From positions 1 through 7,366 of the forward strand of contig CALLYN010000352.1 of assembly GCA_937858455.1 (NCBI GenBank): a DNA stretch of 7,366 bases. The letters are read 5' to 3'. The DNA is from an uncultured Kouleothrix sp. (GTDB lineage Bacteria; Chloroflexota; Chloroflexia; Chloroflexales; Roseiflexaceae). The translations under genes were made by a program, and so were the position numbers. Positions 1-6,492 of this stretch are shown piece by piece. The notes beneath the pieces were generated by a model, which worked only from the letters and a program-made list of their open reading frames with translations, ran no database searches and was not told where the DNA came from. Position 1 is the first letter of the stretch. Each line of letters opens with the position of its first letter.

Positions 1-20
1 ATAAGCCATCGCCGGTAACA

Positions 21-67
21 GAAGACGAAGCGGCGCGGTGGCAAAGCCACCGCGCCGCTTCGTCTTC
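21..67 (-). terminator. Perfect 22-bp stem-loop downstream of ugd
   Basis: Positions 21-42 are the exact reverse complement of 46-67, leaving a 3-base AAA loop, so the stem is 22 bp with no mismatch and is very GC-rich in its inner part. It begins 40 bases past the ugd stop codon on the minus strand, where a transcription terminator or a 3'-end stabilising hairpin is expected. No run of U follows on either strand: the minus transcript continues as TGTTACCGGC. It is therefore not a textbook intrinsic terminator. It could also serve a convergent gene lying to the left of the window. The pairing is seen directly; the function is inferred from position. Confidence 0.65.
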
Positions 68-107
68 GTGCGCGCCGATGCCGTGGGGGCAAAAGCGCCT
101 GGCCGGC

Positions 108-1487
108 CTACTTCGGCGGCATGTAGGGCGAGCCGACCGCGATATACCCGTAGCCGCGCTCAGTCAGCTCGTTGTAGTCGGGGATCATGCGGCGGCCGTC
201 GAGCACCAGGTACGGCGGCTTCACCGCCTGCTCGATCGTGCGCGAGAGACCGCGGAACTCTTCCCAGTCGGTCGAGATGAACAGCATATCGGTGCCGGCC
301 AGGGCGTCTTTGGCGGTCTTGTGGTAGCTGATCTTCTCGAACAGGTGGTTGTTCTCGGGGTTGAAGAAGCGCCGCGCCTCGTCAATCGCCACCGGGTCGT
401 AGGCGCGGATCTCGCTCACGCCGCGCGCCAGCAGCGTCTCGACCACCTTGAGCGACGAGGCGTCGCGCATATCGTTGGTGCGCTGCTTGAAGGCCAGGCC
501 GAGCAGGGCGACCTTTTTCTGGTTGAAGCGCGCGCCGGCCTCGCGGCTGGCCCGGTCGATCAGGTAGGTCTTCTGGTACTCGTTGATGTTATACACCGAC
601 TGGAGCATATCGGTCGGCTGGCCCGAGGTCTTCAGCTGGTAGATCAGCGACTGGATGTCTTTGCCGAAGCACGAGCCGCCGGCGCCGTTCGAGACGTACG
701 AGCCCCAGGTGCTGATGCGGTTGTCGGCCGTGACGCCGCGCTTCAGGTCTTCCATGCGGATGTTCGAGAATGTTTCGCCCAGGCGCGCGCCCACGCCGTT
801 CCAGAACGAGATATATGTCAGCAGCAGCGTGTTGGCCACATACTTGATCGACTCGGCCGTCTCGGGGGTGGTTTCGATATAGCGGATGCGCACGTGGTTG
901 ACGAACTGCGAGTAGATCCGCCGGATGATCCGGAAATCCTCTTCGGTATCGGCGCCGACCACCACGCGGTCGGGGCGGCGCGACTTCTCGACGGCATCGC
1001 CCTCGGGCAGGAACTCGGGGTTCGAGGCCACGCCGGCGTTCGGCACCTCGTACTCGCGCAGCTTGCGCTCGAGCTGGCGCGCGGTGCCGATCGGCACGGT
1101 GCTCTTGTTCACCAGCACGATCCGGCGCGTGTCGGCGCGCTTGGCCAGCAGCGTGCAGATATGGTCGACCGCCTTGAAGTAGTAGCTCAGATCCGACGAG
1201 CCATCGACGTTTGGCGGGGTCGGCAGGCACAGAAAGATCGCGTCGGTACCCTCGATAATCGTCTCGAGGTCGCTCGAGAAGAACAGGTAGCGGTCTTTAT
1301 TTTCCGCGATAATGTCGGCCAGGCCAGGCTCGTTCACGTAGTGGTTGATCTGATCAGCCTCGGCCGAGCGGTAAGCGTTCAGCTTGCGCTCGTCGATGTC
1401 GTAGGCATACACTTCATGGCCGTACTCCGAGCAGACAGCTGCGTGAGTCAAACCTACAAATCCAGTACCGGCAACAATGATTTTCAT
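108..1487 (-). CDS. ugd: UDP-glucose 6-dehydrogenase family protein (nucleotide-sugar dehydrogenase)
   Basis: Cytosolic NAD-dependent enzyme expected to oxidise UDP-glucose (or a related UDP-sugar) twice to the uronic acid, supplying exopolysaccharide or cell-envelope synthesis. The protein is 459 aa, within the usual range for the family. The N-terminal Rossmann fold has G7-x-G9-x-x-G12 and the ribose-binding acidic residue D30. LPTPP is at 88-92, the STVPIGT strand at 129-135, and NPEFLPEG at 156-163 with E158. The central helix carries K215 and N219, and the catalytic cysteine is C273 in GGSCFGKD. The C-terminal UDP-binding domain includes GLAFK at 330-334. An upstream in-frame ATG at 1523 would add 12 residues, but the ATG at 1487 is chosen because AAGGAG lies 5 bases before it and the Rossmann strand starts right after it. 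The active-site loop has Gly where most relatives have Pro (CFGKD against CFPKD), so the sugar substrate is less certain than the reaction type. It seems to be transcribed alone. Confidence 0.9.
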   Translation of the reverse strand: MKIIVAGTGFVGLTHAAVCSEYGHEVYAYDIDERKLNAYRSAEADQINHYVNEPGLADIIAENKDRYLFFSSDLETIIEGTDAIFLCLPTPPNVDGSSDLSYYFKAVDHICTLLAKRADTRRIVLVNKSTVPIGTARQLERKLREYEVPNAGVASNPEFLPEGDAVEKSRRPDRVVVGADTEEDFRIIRRIYSQFVNHVRIRYIETTPETAESIKYVANTLLLTYISFWNGVGARLGETFSNIRMEDLKRGVTADNRISTWGSYVSNGAGGSCFGKDIQSLIYQLKTSGQPTDMLQSVYNINEYQKTYLIDRASREAGARFNQKKVALLGLAFKQRTNDMRDASSLKVVETLLARGVSEIRAYDPVAIDEARRFFNPENNHLFEKISYHKTAKDALAGTDMLFISTDWEEFRGLSRTIEQAVKPPYLVLDGRRMIPDYNELTERGYGYIAVGSPYMPPK

Positions 1488-1492
1488 TGGAT

Positions 1493-1498
1493 CTCCTT
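1493..1498 (-). promoter_or_regulatory. Ribosome binding site deciding the ugd start
   Basis: On the minus strand AAGGAG is followed by 5 bases and then ATG at 1487. This is the strongest Shine-Dalgarno match beside a recognised gene in the window. It favours the 459-aa product over the 471-aa reading that starts at 1523. Confidence 0.85.
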
Positions 1499-1675
1499 TT
1501 GAGATATCTAGCGGCGAAGCCAAGCGTTAGGGCGGCACACTGCAGGTGATCGGGCCATCGCCATGGCTGATGTTAGATGTCCCCGATCGGCATTGAGGGG
1601 GTTGCGAACGCGCTCATGCAGCATGATACCGCATAACCGGCCGAAAAGATATTAATGTATGTAGGTTGGTAGTTT

Positions 1676-1702
1676 TCAGTTTCTTAATCTTTCGATCATC
1701 AT
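1676..1702 (-). CDS. Possible 8-codon leader ORF upstream of ugd
   Basis: On the minus strand GGAGG (1711-1715) is followed after 8 bases by ATGATG and then a short frame, MMIERLRN, ending in TGA. The Shine-Dalgarno site is as good as that of ugd, and no longer frame follows it. The frame lies about 190 bases upstream of the ugd start and just past the 1721-1761 hairpin on the same strand. It could be a translated leader peptide of the ugd mRNA, the remnant start of a lost gene, or a chance match. The peptide has no run of one amino acid that would suggest classical attenuation. The sequence elements are seen; translation is speculative. Confidence 0.2.
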   Translation of the reverse strand: MMIERLRN

Positions 1703-1720
1703 TGGTGCTTCCTCCAAGAC

Positions 1721-1761
1721 TGCGATGGCATGCAGCGCCGCAAGCGCTGCATGCCATCGCA
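1721..1761 (-). terminator. 18-bp stem-loop after the zinc-ribbon gene
   Basis: Positions 1721-1738 pair perfectly with 1744-1761 around a 5-base loop (CGCAA). The structure starts 27 bases past the stop codon of the zinc-ribbon membrane protein gene, where transcription of the minus-strand group should end. As with the hairpin at 21-67, no U-tract follows on either strand; the minus transcript continues with GTCTTGGAGG. Termination by a strong stem without U-tract, or 3'-end protection of the mRNA, are both possible. Confidence 0.65.
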
Positions 1762-1788
1762 CGATCGCGTGCCGGCTGCGGCCGGGCG

Positions 1789-2994
1789 CTACTTGATCGC
1801 CCGGATCAGCAGGTTGTCGAATGTCACGGTGAGCTTGGGGTCGTCGAATGTATTGACGGCAATGGCGGCTTTACCGCGAGAGAACGTGGCGTCGCTGATT
1901 TCGTCGAGCAGCTCATCGTTGGCATACAGGCGAATTGTATCGCCCTCGGTTTCGACGCGAAGCGTGTTGGTTTGTCCGGCGCCCTTGATTGTCGGCGAGT
2001 TCGTCCAGTCGATCAGCTTGGTCAGCTGGTCGTCTTTGTACAGATCGAGGCTGTAGCTGCTATCGCCGGCGATGGTGAAGATGTAAAAATTCTTATCATC
2101 CTGATAGTGGAAGATCAGGCCGGTGGCGCTGTCTTTCGGGCCGTCGAGGGTTGCGTCGACCGAGATCGCGGCATTGCCATAATCGCCGCGCATGGTCTGC
2201 CAGAGGATCAGCTTGGGCTGCTTGCACTGCACGGTGTAGGTGCCATCGACAAACTTGTAGATCGCGTTGTCGGTTTCGCCCTCGTCGAAGCTGCTGCCGC
2301 TGGGGCTATCGAACGTGTCGCGCAGCAGCACCGCGCCGCCCGCGCCGCTATCGCCATTGGCCACGGCGGTCGGCTCGGCCACGGCGGTCGGCTCGGGCGC
2401 GGGGGTGGCCAGGTCTTCGGGTGTGGCGAAGGCCTCCAGCGTAGCGAGCGCTTCGGGCGTAGGGAATGCCTGCACCGTCGAGACGCCGGCGGCGGCGGTG
2501 GCCAGCACACTACCGGCCTGATCCGAGGCGCGCCGAAACAAGATAAACACGCCGGCCGCGAGGGCTATGCAGGCCACCAGGCCGATCGCGGCGATGATGC
2601 CAAGGATCTTCCACAGGTTGCTGCCCGACTTTGGCGGCGGGGCGGCTGCGCCGGGCGGCAAGTTGGCGCCGGGAATATTTGGCGCCTGGTAGGCGCCTGG
2701 CGGCGGCAGCGGCGTGGTTGGCAGCTGCTGCGGGGGTGTCTGTGGGTACTGCTGCGCGGCTGGCGGAAACTGCGAAGGTGGTATTGGCGACGGCCCGGCG
2801 ATCACCGTCTTATCGGGCGTGCTGGCGGCGGGCTGCTGCGGAAGCTCGGGAACCGTCGGCAGCACCACAGTTTCTTTACCGGTCAGGGGGCGCGGCGGCG
2901 TGGGTGGCGGTTGCTCGGGCAGGCGCGTGCCGCAGTTGCCGCAGAAGCGCTCTTCGGGCTTCACTTCGGCGTGGCAGTTTGGGCATTGTGGCAT
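1789..2994 (-). CDS. Zinc-ribbon, proline-rich, single-pass membrane protein with LamG-like C-terminal domain
   Basis: A 401-aa protein of unknown role with a clear domain order. Residues 1-25 form a small zinc ribbon with C4-x2-C7 and C18-x2-C21. Residues 26-125 are a proline/glutamine-rich linker. One hydrophobic segment lies at about 129-153, with R154-R155 after it. Residues 155-218 are a low-complexity Ala/Thr/Pro/Glu stalk containing an exact EPTAVA duplication. Residues 222-401 look like a concanavalin/LamG-type beta-sandwich, opening with LLRDTFDSP and ending in strand-rich sequence with TFDNLLIRAIK; such domains often bind carbohydrate. There is no cleavable signal peptide. The likely topology is zinc ribbon inside and beta-sandwich outside, although charges flanking the membrane segment do not settle it. 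The minus-strand start has GAGGGGG 7 bases upstream. The gene lies 77 bp after hisC and ends just before a hairpin. The domain layout is firm; ligand and function are unknown. Confidence 0.88.
   Translation of the reverse strand: MPQCPNCHAEVKPEERFCGNCGTRLPEQPPPTPPRPLTGKETVVLPTVPELPQQPAASTPDKTVIAGPSPIPPSQFPPAAQQYPQTPPQQLPTTPLPPPGAYQAPNIPGANLPPGAAAPPPKSGSNLWKILGIIAAIGLVACIALAAGVFILFRRASDQAGSVLATAAAGVSTVQAFPTPEALATLEAFATPEDLATPAPEPTAVAEPTAVANGDSGAGGAVLLRDTFDSPSGSSFDEGETDNAIYKFVDGTYTVQCKQPKLILWQTMRGDYGNAAISVDATLDGPKDSATGLIFHYQDDKNFYIFTIAGDSSYSLDLYKDDQLTKLIDWTNSPTIKGAGQTNTLRVETEGDTIRLYANDELLDEISDATFSRGKAAIAVNTFDDPKLTVTFDNLLIRAIK
2359..2394. repeat. Two exact 18-bp tandem copies within the stalk-coding region
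   Basis: The unit GGCCACGGCGGTCGGCTC occurs twice head to tail without mismatch. On the coding (minus) strand it encodes the duplicated EPTAVA hexapeptide at residues 201-212 of the zinc-ribbon membrane protein, in the low-complexity stalk between the membrane segment and the LamG-like domain. Identity at the DNA level suggests recent duplication by slippage. Because the unit is a multiple of 3, copy-number change would lengthen or shorten the stalk without a frameshift. Confidence 0.85.
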
Positions 2995-3071
2995 GGAAGA
3001 ACCCCCTCTTTGCGGGCATGTTTACTTTCATGACGTATACCGGTGGTATTTGGCCGCAGGGTGCGGATAGA

Positions 3072-4142
3072 TCAATGGGCTAGCACATTGCGCAGTGCCG
3101 CGAAAAAGCGCGTATTCTCATCGTCGGCGCCGAACGAGATGCGAATATAGCCAGGGATGCCCCAGCCGGAGAGCGGAGTGACGGTGAAGCCCTGATCCAT
3201 GAGCGCGGTGGTCACGGCCATATCGTCGCCAACCTCCACGGCGATGAAGTTCGTCGCGCTGGGGATGGCCGCGAGGCCAAGCGCGGCCAGCTCGTGTGCG
3301 AAGCGCGCGCGGCAGGCGTTGGCGTGCGCGCGGCTGCGGGCGACGTGCTCGTCGTCGGCGAGCGCGGCGATGCCAGCGGCCTGTGCCAGCGCATTGACGT
3401 TGAAGGTCGGGCGAGCGCGCTCGAGGTAGCCAGTCACGTCGGGGTGGCCAAAGGCGTAGCCGAGGCGCAGGCCGGCCAGGCCGTAGATCTTGGCGAATGT
3501 GCGCAGCAGGATGAGATTCTGGCGCCCGCCGCGCAGCTCGGCCAGCAGATCGGGGTAGTCGGCGCGCTCGACGAACTCGATATACGCCTCATCGGCCACC
3601 ACCAGCACGTCGTCGGGCACGCGCGCCAGCAGGCGGCGCACCTGGCCGGCGGTGTTGGTGGTGCCGGTGGGATTATTAGGGTTGCACAGGAACAGCAGCC
3701 GGGTGCGCTCGGTGATCGCGTCGGCCATGGCCTCGAGATCGTGGGCGAAATCGCGCAGCGGCACGCGCAGCGCCTGGCCGCCCATCTCGATTGTGCGCAG
3801 GTAGTAGCTGATGAACGAGCCTTGCGCCATGATCGCCTCGTCGCCCTCGCGCAGAAATGCCAGCGCCAGCAGGAACACCATTTCGTCGGAGCCATTGGTG
3901 CACAGCACCATCTCGGGGGCCAGCTCGAAGCGCGCCGCGATCGCCTCGCGCAGCGCCAGCGATCCCGCGTCGGGGTAGCGATGCACCTGGCTGGCGGCGG
4001 CCTGGATGGCAGCCAGCGCGCGCGGCGACGGGCCGAGCGGGTTTTCGTTCGACGAGAGCTTGACGACCCCGGCGGGCTGCTTGCGGATGAGCTTGGGCGG
4101 CTTGTAGGGCGGCAGCGTGGCGATGTAATCTTTGAAGTGCAT
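3072..4142 (-). CDS. hisC: Histidinol-phosphate aminotransferase
   Basis: Cytosolic PLP-dependent class I/II aminotransferase. It is expected to convert imidazole acetol-phosphate to histidinol phosphate with glutamate as amino donor, in histidine biosynthesis. The 356-aa length is typical for HisC. The N-terminus has PPYKPPK, then SSNENPLGPSP at 30-40, NPNNPTG at 154-160 (N157 contacts PLP), and DEAYIEF at 184-190 with D184 and Y187. The Schiff-base lysine is K218 in RTFAKIYGLAGLRLGY, R226 follows, and R334 in RISFG should bind the substrate carboxylate. The ATG at 4142 has AAGGA 5 bases upstream. No other his gene is visible; its neighbours are a sensor kinase 72 bp upstream and the zinc-ribbon gene 77 bp downstream. 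A related activity, such as aromatic aminotransferase or CobD-like threonine-phosphate decarboxylase, cannot be excluded from motifs alone, but the PPY start and overall pattern favour HisC. Confidence 0.93.
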   Translation of the reverse strand: MHFKDYIATLPPYKPPKLIRKQPAGVVKLSSNENPLGPSPRALAAIQAAASQVHRYPDAGSLALREAIAARFELAPEMVLCTNGSDEMVFLLALAFLREGDEAIMAQGSFISYYLRTIEMGGQALRVPLRDFAHDLEAMADAITERTRLLFLCNPNNPTGTTNTAGQVRRLLARVPDDVLVVADEAYIEFVERADYPDLLAELRGGRQNLILLRTFAKIYGLAGLRLGYAFGHPDVTGYLERARPTFNVNALAQAAGIAALADDEHVARSRAHANACRARFAHELAALGLAAIPSATNFIAVEVGDDMAVTTALMDQGFTVTPLSGWGIPGYIRISFGADDENTRFFAALRNVLAH

Positions 4143-4214
4143 GAGGATCCTTCTATGCAGAAGCGAGAACCTTCGCGATGGCGAGATGTGCGTCTGCGGC
4201 AGCTGCTCGTTGGG

Positions 4215-6479
4215 CTAAGCTTGCTCGTTCAGGCCGAGCTGCTGCTCGGCTTCGAGCGGCAGCGTAAAGAAGAAGGCGCTGCCCTGGCCCTCGCGGCTTT
4301 CGGCCCAGATCTGGCCGCCGTGGCGTGCCACGAACTCGCGGCTGAGATACAGCCCCAGGCCGAGGCCCTCGCCGCGCCGCTCGCTGCCGCGCGCGTAGCG
4401 GCGGAACAGCCGGCCGAGCTGCTCTTCCGAGATACCAGCGCCCTGATCTTCCACGATCACCATTGCGTGCATGCTGTGCGTGTCGGCGCCGGCCAGCGCG
4501 GCGTAGGCGGGGTGGCGCGCCGCGATGGCGTTGGCGGCGCAGGTGTAGAGCCGCACGCCAATACGGGTGCCGTTGGGGCTGTAGCGGATGGCATTGCCGA
4601 CGAGGTTGGTAAGCACCTGGCGGATGCGCAGCGAGTCGCAGGAGACGTTCAGCTCGGCGCCGTCGCTGTCGAGCTCGAGCTGGCGCTCGCCGGCAAGCGG
4701 GCGCTGCTGCTCGATCACCTGCTGGGCCAGCGCCACCAGATTGACGGGCTGCACCTGCAGGCTCACCTGGCCGGCATCGATGCGTGAAACATCGAGGATG
4801 TTATCGACCATGCGCAGCATGTGGGTGACCTGCTGGGCCAGCACAGTGAGCCCGCGCAGCTCGGGCGAGTCTTCGTCGCCGCGGCGCTGCTCGCGGCGCA
4901 CGAGCAGATCGGTATAGCCGCGCACCGCCGCCAGCGGGCTGCGCAGCTCGTGCGCCGCCACTGCGAGGAAATCGTCTTTGGCGCGCTCGAGCTTCTGGCT
5001 GGTCGTGATATCGCGGAAGATCGTGACGGCGCCATCGACATTATTCTCGTCGTCGTACACCGGCGCGCCGCTGAAGCTCAGCACGGTATCCTGGCCGCTT
5101 GCGCCGCGCGAGAGCACGCGGTGATCGTGGAACACCTCGCCCGAGAGCGCGCGCGCCAGCGGCAGCCGCTCAACCGGCAGCGGGTTGCCGTCGAGGTCGC
5201 GGATGGCGTAGAAGTCGGGCATTTCGTTGATCGACTGCTCGACCGGCAGCCGCTCGATCGAGAGCAGCTCCATGGCCGATTGGTTGGCCAGCACCAGCCG
5301 GCCGTCGCCGTTGCACAGCACCACGCCTTCGGCGATGCTGTTGATCACGGCGGCAAGCTTCAGGCGCTCGGTGCGGGTATCCTGGTACAGCCGCACGTTG
5401 GCGATCGCCAGGCCAAGCTGGCTGCCCATGGTCATCAGCGCGGGCACATCGACGCGCTCGCGCAGCAGATCGTCGCCGTACACATTGATCACGCCGACGA
5501 CGGTGCCGCCGGCCAGCAGTGGCAGGTAGACGCAGCTGCCGAAGCCGGCCTCGATCAGCAGCTCTTCGCCGTCCTCGGCGATCAGCGGGCGGGCGATCGC
5601 CTGGCCGTAGCGCACCGTCTCCTCGTAGGGCGAGTGCGCGACGCCGATGCGGTCGTGCAGCGCGACGAAGCGGCGCGGCAGGCCGCGCTGCACCGTGCTG
5701 GTAAGCTCGGCGGTCGAAAGGTCGTGCAGCAGCAGCATGCCGGCCGATGTCTCGAGCACGCGCAGGATGACATCGAGCGCATTGCTGAGCAGCTCGTCGA
5801 GGTCGGCGGCCATGCTCACCACGGTGCCGATAGCGCCGAGGGCTTCGAGGCGGTGCTGGTGGGCCTGCATTTTGGCGTGCAGCTGGGCGTTATTGATCGC
5901 GCCGGCGGCGAGGTTGCCGAACATCTGGAGCACCTCCAGGTCGGGCGGGTGGAGCGACGGCGTGCCGATCTGCAGCAGCTCAAGCACGCCGATGATCTGC
6001 TTGCCGATGCGCAGCGGCAGCAGCACGATGGTGGCGTCGCGTGGGATGTGCGCGAGCAGCTGGCGCATATCGTCGTGGGCGCGCTGGCTGACGCGGCCGG
6101 CCTGCTCGAGATATTGGCTGCGGCTCTCGAAGATCTGCGCGTCGCCGCGCTGCCAGAGTGCGCCGACCAGGCCATCGCCGGGGCGCAGCCGCAGCCGCGC
6201 CAGCAGGGCTGGGGCGGGCGGTGGCGCGAGGCCATAGTGCGAGCGGATCTGCAGCGCGCCCTGCTGATCGGGGAGCCAGAGCATGCCGGCCTGGATATCG
6301 GGGATGACCTCGACGATCCGCTCGACCAGCGTCAGAATGAGCTCGTTCGGGTCGAGGAGCGAGATCAGGTGAGTCGAGACATGCAGTATATTCGTGAGCA
6401 CCTGAGCGCGCCGCATAGCCTCGTCGGCGTTCGGCTGCTCGGTGCGCTTGATTGTCTGCCGCACTGATTTGCCATTCAT
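4215..6479 (-). CDS. Soluble hybrid-input sensor histidine kinase (GAF-GAF-PAS-HisKA-HATPase)
   Basis: A 754-aa two-component sensor kinase with no predicted membrane segment, so it should sense a cytosolic or diffusible signal. The order is a GAF domain at about 30-200, a second GAF at about 210-365, a PAS domain at about 370-495, a HisKA dimerisation domain at about 500-570 and a HATPase_c domain at about 615-742. The phospho-acceptor is H510 in AAHELRSPLAAVRG. The ATP-binding N box is QVLTNLVGNAIRYSP (N625, N629), the G1 box is EDQGAGI (D678), and the G2 box is GEGLGLGL at 703-710. Between the N and G1 boxes lies about 20-25 extra residues (about 648-671, Ala/His-rich). No receiver domain or response-regulator gene is present in the window, so the partner is unknown. 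The ATG at 6479 has no clear Shine-Dalgarno site. Codon 22 is another ATG, also poorly served, so the start is less sure than the rest. It is the first gene of the minus-strand group. Confidence 0.93.
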   Translation of the reverse strand: MNGKSVRQTIKRTEQPNADEAMRRAQVLTNILHVSTHLISLLDPNELILTLVERIVEVIPDIQAGMLWLPDQQGALQIRSHYGLAPPPAPALLARLRLRPGDGLVGALWQRGDAQIFESRSQYLEQAGRVSQRAHDDMRQLLAHIPRDATIVLLPLRIGKQIIGVLELLQIGTPSLHPPDLEVLQMFGNLAAGAINNAQLHAKMQAHQHRLEALGAIGTVVSMAADLDELLSNALDVILRVLETSAGMLLLHDLSTAELTSTVQRGLPRRFVALHDRIGVAHSPYEETVRYGQAIARPLIAEDGEELLIEAGFGSCVYLPLLAGGTVVGVINVYGDDLLRERVDVPALMTMGSQLGLAIANVRLYQDTRTERLKLAAVINSIAEGVVLCNGDGRLVLANQSAMELLSIERLPVEQSINEMPDFYAIRDLDGNPLPVERLPLARALSGEVFHDHRVLSRGASGQDTVLSFSGAPVYDDENNVDGAVTIFRDITTSQKLERAKDDFLAVAAHELRSPLAAVRGYTDLLVRREQRRGDEDSPELRGLTVLAQQVTHMLRMVDNILDVSRIDAGQVSLQVQPVNLVALAQQVIEQQRPLAGERQLELDSDGAELNVSCDSLRIRQVLTNLVGNAIRYSPNGTRIGVRLYTCAANAIAARHPAYAALAGADTHSMHAMVIVEDQGAGISEEQLGRLFRRYARGSERRGEGLGLGLYLSREFVARHGGQIWAESREGQGSAFFFTLPLEAEQQLGLNEQA

Positions 6480-6492
6480 TGCTTGAGCCGTG

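Larger units (their letters stand above)
1488..1788. other. 301-bp intergenic region: ugd leader and promoter region
   Basis: No credible protein gene is visible on either strand apart from an 8-codon mini-ORF at 1676-1702. From the ugd side the region holds the ugd ribosome binding site. It then has weak 7-bp inverted arms (1548-1554 and 1582-1588) that could fold in a leader RNA, and a 13-base palindrome at 1614-1626 with 6-bp arms around one base. A clearly AT-richer block at about 1645-1702 follows, and last the 18-bp stem-loop at 1721-1761. The AT-rich block is the likeliest place for the ugd promoter. The best minus-strand match there is poor (CTGAAA, 17 bp, ATTAAT, 4 of 6 in each box), and a TATCAT at 1623-1628 overlaps the palindrome. 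I do not assign a single promoter. Confidence 0.5.

Noticed and set aside
78..1502. 474-codon open frame on the plus strand opposite ugd
   Set aside because: It is the antisense of a clear Ugd-family gene. High GC at third positions keeps the opposite frame open; the translation is Arg/Ala/Val/Gln-rich with no recognisable domain.
1488..1523. 12-residue N-terminal extension of Ugd from the ATG at 1523
   Set aside because: The internal ATG at 1487 has AAGGAG at the right distance, and the Rossmann strand begins directly after it.
21..1761. The two long hairpins as ends of a mobile element or as attachment sites
   Set aside because: The stems do not share sequence, there are no direct repeats at the edges, and the DNA between them holds only ugd and its leader, with no transposase or integrase.
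1666..3033. 455-codon plus-strand frame opposite the zinc-ribbon gene
   Set aside because: It is a compositional shadow rich in Gly and Arg. The minus-strand reading has a zinc ribbon, TM segment, beta-sandwich and ribosome binding site.
3037..3049. ATACC-GGT-GGTAT inverted repeat between hisC and the zinc-ribbon gene
   Set aside because: The arms are only 5 bp, no promoter boxes stand beside it, and it is too weak for a terminator. Chance is the simplest reading.
3294..4787. 497-codon plus-strand frame across hisC and the kinase 3' end
   Set aside because: It spans two real genes and the gap between them with no domain, and lies opposite strongly conserved motifs.
4821..6467. 548-codon plus-strand frame opposite the kinase
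   Set aside because: It is an antisense shadow. Its His/Gln/Asp/Val-rich composition comes from reading GC-rich codons backwards.
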